In this document: one piece after another, positions 63,901-64,000 of the stretch
How the letters are laid out: each line of letters begins with the position of its first letter
Position numbering within the stretch: the stretch's first letter is position 1
DNA from: Megamerina dolium
Taxonomy: Eukaryota; Arthropoda; Insecta; Diptera; Megamerinidae
Reading direction: 5' to 3'
Length of the DNA: 64,000 nucleotides
Assembly (NCBI GenBank): GCA_963854835.1
Contig: OY978529.1
Span: 47,735,821-47,799,820, forward strand
Notes under the pieces: generated by a model
Told to the model about the DNA's origin: nothing
Database searches by the model: none
The model's input: only the letters and a program-made list of their open reading frames with translations
Program-made: the position numbers and the translations under genes

Positions 63901-64000
63901 TCCAGCACACTTATCAATTTCAAGTAAATTGCGTACGTGCTTCTAGTACAGTTAAGCAACTCATTTACTAAGTTTTATTATCAGTGTTCAATGTACAGGA
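42840..64000 (+). CDS. sky: skywalker (TBC1D24-like Rab GTPase-activating protein), 5' part
   Basis: This gene extends past the window. Coding exons seen: alternative first exons 44730-44874 and 54780-54942, then 62040-62242 and 62322-62526. Either first exon ends CCA G and joins exon 2 (GA AAG GAG CCC) in phase 1, giving ...PGKEPALRTFTEIQQLLQLG. Exons 2-3 begin the TBC domain: RDVKSILRENSWPINSSIRS, then QLWPALCAQHQ, VFGTTELSEKPIMLP, GRAVADRIVNVLG and PVLYPITSILLHFMS. This is near-identical to my memory of fly Skywalker, a Rab35 GAP that controls synaptic-vesicle sorting through endosomes; its human relative TBC1D24 is linked to epilepsy. The rest of the TBC domain and the TLDc domain lie to the right. 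The ~7-kb and ~10-kb introns are packed with transposons. Confidence 0.88.
43945..44310. repeat. GATTAATC-rich dispersed repeat, second copy
   Basis: About ten ATTAATC/GATTAAT motifs in 365 bases, bounded by TGCGATTAATCGATTATTGA on the left and ACGATTAATCGTACAGCC on the right. It resembles 18440-18800. It lies just upstream of the sky exon 1a acceptor. Confidence 0.6.
44398..44874 (+). CDS. sky: sky alternative first coding exon 1a (with 5' UTR)
   Basis: Translation would start at 44730 (GAAAATGCC; A at -3) and encode 48 codons plus one base: MPYNRETAAQADKLSG, an acidic middle (EEESDIYEG), then DVSDIKVSDLSNISKQP. The donor is CCAG|GTGAGT. The upstream 332 bases are leader sequence with several short upstream ATGs. 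The segment has no membrane helix and would be a flexible acidic N-terminus ahead of the TBC domain. Its phase fits exon 2 at 62040. Confidence 0.75.
45926..46275 (+). repeat. tRNA-derived SINE, near-complete copy
   Basis: The head is tRNA-like: A box TAGCTCAGTGG (45934-45944) and a B-box-like TGTGCTCAATTCC about 35 bases later. The body follows: GAACGGTACCCACCTGTCGG, a CTTCTAAAAGAACTCCGTGA block, GGTCCCTTCTAATACTGTCC, CGCACAACAG and a TTCGGGGCTTTAAGTGTCAC end followed by a T-rich run. Pol III internal promoter boxes plus an unrelated body identify a SINE. Six other partial copies occur in this window. Confidence 0.88.
46280..49804. other. sky intron, no gene seen
   Basis: AT-rich intron sequence. 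Short open frames here show no recognisable motif and lie in the background expected for such composition. Confidence 0.55.
49805..50575 (+). pseudogene. degenerate Tc1-like transposon
   Basis: Fragments in order include IEKHALE/WSKVIYTDESSFCLSD (the first catalytic Asp block, here TDESSF), WYKTVKHPQ and, after a deletion, KFYSTGNCDWFLLEDN (second catalytic block). The relic at 28985-29160 carries the same blocks. Multiple frame breaks show it is inactive. Confidence 0.65.
50581..51090 (+). pseudogene. LINE fragment: RNase H end and terminal zinc-knuckle
   Basis: The frame gives WVPGHI...VGGYDLADRLAREGS, the last RNase H block (VPGHxG...AD.LARxG) of R1/LOA/I-type non-LTR elements. It continues LLTAHCRLNYHQTKLGIFSD and a CX2CX8HX4C knuckle in which the first Cys is followed by a stop. 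The fragment directly abuts the Tc1-like relic to its left. Confidence 0.75.
51091..52079. other. sky intron, no gene seen
   Basis: Intron sequence with T-runs; no supported feature. Confidence 0.6.
52080..53724 (+). mobile_element. near-intact Tc1-family transposon with 221-bp IR/DR ends
   Basis: TA flanks both ends (52078-52079 and 53725-53726). The terminal inverted repeats are 52080-52300 and 53504-53724, 221 bases each, with about four mismatches. Each carries the direct repeat GTGCAAAACTTAAGCAACT at its outer and inner end. This IR/DR layout is known from Tc1-type elements such as Minos. The transposase sits between the repeats with its stop touching the right one. The low divergence of the ends implies recent mobility. 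The element lies in a sky intron upstream of exon 1b. Confidence 0.96.
52439..53502 (+). pseudogene. Tc1-family DD34E transposase, one nonsense codon, one intron
   Basis: Start ATG at 52439; a TGA at 52499-52501 (codon 21) interrupts the frame. Downstream the frame is open: two helix-turn-helix regions (GIAKSLNINKSMISRWIR; DSSTVRRHLIKVGLKSYK), a GGRPQK hook, then catalytic blocks LFSDEVKINL, KHGGGNVMVWACFSGSG and FQHDNDPKHTSK...SPDLNPIENLF. The second Asp and the Glu are 34 residues apart (DD34E). A 56-base intron (52819-52874, GTATGT...TTTCCAG) restores the frame between VKKR and LEFAKKY; Minos has a similar small intron. Total would be about 335 aa, normal for the family. The copy is probably inactive through the single stop, unless that is read through or a sequencing error. 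Confidence 0.93.
53727..54779. other. region upstream of sky exon 1b
   Basis: AT-rich with A-runs and (AAT)n runs. It must contain the promoter and leader of the exon 1b transcript if that exon is a true first exon. No clear TATA box is visible. Confidence 0.45.
54780..54942 (+). CDS. sky: sky alternative first coding exon 1b
   Basis: The ATG at 54780 (A at -3) opens 54 codons plus one base: MVGKILALRELDNFSRRSSV, then YVDPECEKFFEMPLFIAASS and NDIATKCHCWQFSP, ending at donor CCAG|GTAAAA. Coding character is good: no stops, and a mixed amino-acid composition unlike the flanks. It ends in the same codon phase and with the same Pro-Gly join as exon 1a. It would give Sky a different, cysteine-containing N-terminus (CHCW). 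Splicing to 62040 skips about 7.1 kb. Confidence 0.72.
55118..55522 (-). pseudogene. LINE 3'-end fragment with zinc-knuckle
   Basis: About 134 open codons on the minus strand include LALGTYNLKRYEDCMNL, LLTGHCRLNYHLTKLGIFSD and CRFCREEDETAQHVIGIC (CX2CX8HX4C). It is clearly related to 50581-51090 but retains the first zinc Cys codon run without a stop. It is the C-terminus of an R1/LOA/I-type second ORF, truncated upstream. Confidence 0.78.
55523..56373. other. sky intron, no gene seen
   Basis: No supported feature. Confidence 0.6.
56374..56577 (+). repeat. SINE 3' fragment
   Basis: Matches the 3' two thirds of the 45.9-kb SINE from the CAGTAACAATTTG block to the terminal CCTTCGGGGTTTTAAGTGCC. 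The tRNA-like head is absent. Confidence 0.82.
56655..56973 (+). pseudogene. LINE 3'-end fragment with zinc-knuckle, second type
   Basis: The frame contains CIHNDHCKSCYDITAKETME then HFLCKCPALTRNRL, a CX2CX10HX4C knuckle typical of the C-terminus of non-LTR retrotransposon second ORFs. It belongs to a different family from the fragments at 50.6 and 55.1 kb because the spacing and flanking residues differ. Confidence 0.65.
57235..57840 (-). pseudogene. degenerate maT-like Tc1/mariner transposase
   Basis: Minus-strand fragments in order: YMSRIIKNNLRAFKRSTGHS (DNA-binding tail), EKMFTLQEKFNKQNDNVHAL (near the first catalytic block, where relatives read DEKxFTIEExYNxQNDR), KTTQTWLQNNLP and LWPVLEDMVCHVRKTS (C-terminal block, where relatives read LWxVLExMVC). 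Stops and a deletion around the second catalytic block show decay. A positive-strand frame over 57496-57786 is a shadow of this relic. Confidence 0.65.
58333..58605. mobile_element. 273-bp MITE, TA-flanked
   Basis: CAGGGTGATTTTTTA at the left end matches the complement of the right end with one mismatch (about 15 bases). TA is present outside both ends (58331-58332, 58606-58607). There is no coding capacity. This fits a short mariner-type MITE or a heavily deleted mariner. Confidence 0.7.
58608..60678. other. sky intron, no gene seen
   Basis: AT-rich with A-runs (for example 59009-59029) and palindromic ACATGTATA repeats around 59786-59850. No exon is supported. Confidence 0.55.
60679..60965 (-). 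repeat. composite SINE with (CCTAA)n tail
   Basis: On the minus strand the SINE body (GGTACTCACCTGCCGGC to CACGCACAAC) runs into the block GGTATCACAATGGGCC, then TGTGTCCTCTCAGAGTGAGG and an AACCTAACCTAACCTAAC end. This joins the tail seen alone at 4099-4211 to the SINE body and so defines a second 3' end type of the family. Confidence 0.8.
61060..61540 (+). pseudogene. LINE fragment, reverse transcriptase thumb region
   Basis: The frame reads KAKYLGIILDSKLSWKRNAE, the conserved block downstream of the RT active site in jockey/R1-type LINEs (KYLGVxLDxKLxWxxH). The following sequence is related but broken. It is a short dead fragment. Confidence 0.7.
61787..61936. repeat. cluster of six alternating TTCGACATTATTG motifs
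   Basis: The motif or near-copies occur at 61787-61799 (+), 61811-61824 (-), 61848-61860 (+), 61872-61885 (-), 61899-61911 (+) and 61922-61936 (+). Alternating orientation makes nested palindromes. It ends about 100 bases before sky exon 2. Confidence 0.75.
62527..64000. other. sky intron after exon 3, to window end
   Basis: Begins with the donor G|GTAAGT. No further TBC-domain exon is recognisable; the next exon must lie beyond the window. Confidence 0.6.

Noticed and set aside
1..64000. CRISPR array, operon, riboswitch or prophage
   Set aside because: The window is insect nuclear DNA with spliced genes; no regularly spaced repeats or prokaryotic gene order were seen.

Overview
This is nuclear genomic DNA from a higher fly, most likely a tephritid fruit fly or a close acalyptrate relative. 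The sequence is strongly AT-rich. Genes are split by GT-AG introns, the protein-coding exons match Drosophila-type genes, and the spacers are full of Tc1/mariner elements, non-LTR retrotransposons, SINEs and microsatellites. No host gene looks bacterial or viral. The organism call is an inference from gene content and repeat types, not from a species marker.

Layout. 1-12.4 kb: no convincing host gene; repeats, including a 34-bp-TIR mariner deletion derivative (4400-4853), a 600-bp foldback (7381-7980) and SINE copies. 12.64-23.88 kb (+): an eight-exon short-chain dehydrogenase/reductase of the SDR16C (retinol dehydrogenase-like) type, about 399 aa. Its large first intron carries a 5'-truncated jockey-like LINE with a perfect target duplication. 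24-26.2 kb: convergent intergenic DNA with a 524-bp MITE and a perfect 16-bp hairpin. 26.26-30.6 kb (-): an integrin beta gene, best read as the fly beta-nu subunit (Itgbn), in nine exons. 32.6-34.7 kb (+): a possible two-exon transcript with an 85-codon secreted or membrane ORF, unrecognised. 36.4-40.3 kb (+): the complete microsomal triglyceride transfer protein gene (Mtp), eight exons, 881 aa. 42.8-64 kb (+): the 5' half of skywalker (sky, TBC1D24-like Rab GAP), with a non-coding leader, two alternative coding first exons 10 kb apart that join in the same phase to a common exon 2, and then the first TBC-domain exons. The gene runs off the right edge. Its introns hold a near-intact 1645-bp Tc1-family transposon (52080-53724) and many older transposon relics.

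The host genes do not form a pathway. SDR and Mtp both relate to lipid or retinoid metabolism, Itgbn to adhesion and phagocytosis, and sky to synaptic vesicle traffic. From memory (unchecked), sky, Mtp and Itgbn lie near one another on Drosophila 2L, so this may be conserved synteny. I found no clear new biological system. The items most worth checking are the paired sky first exons, the small ORF at 33.7 kb, the SINE family with its telomere-like tail, and the alternating motif cluster just upstream of sky exon 2.
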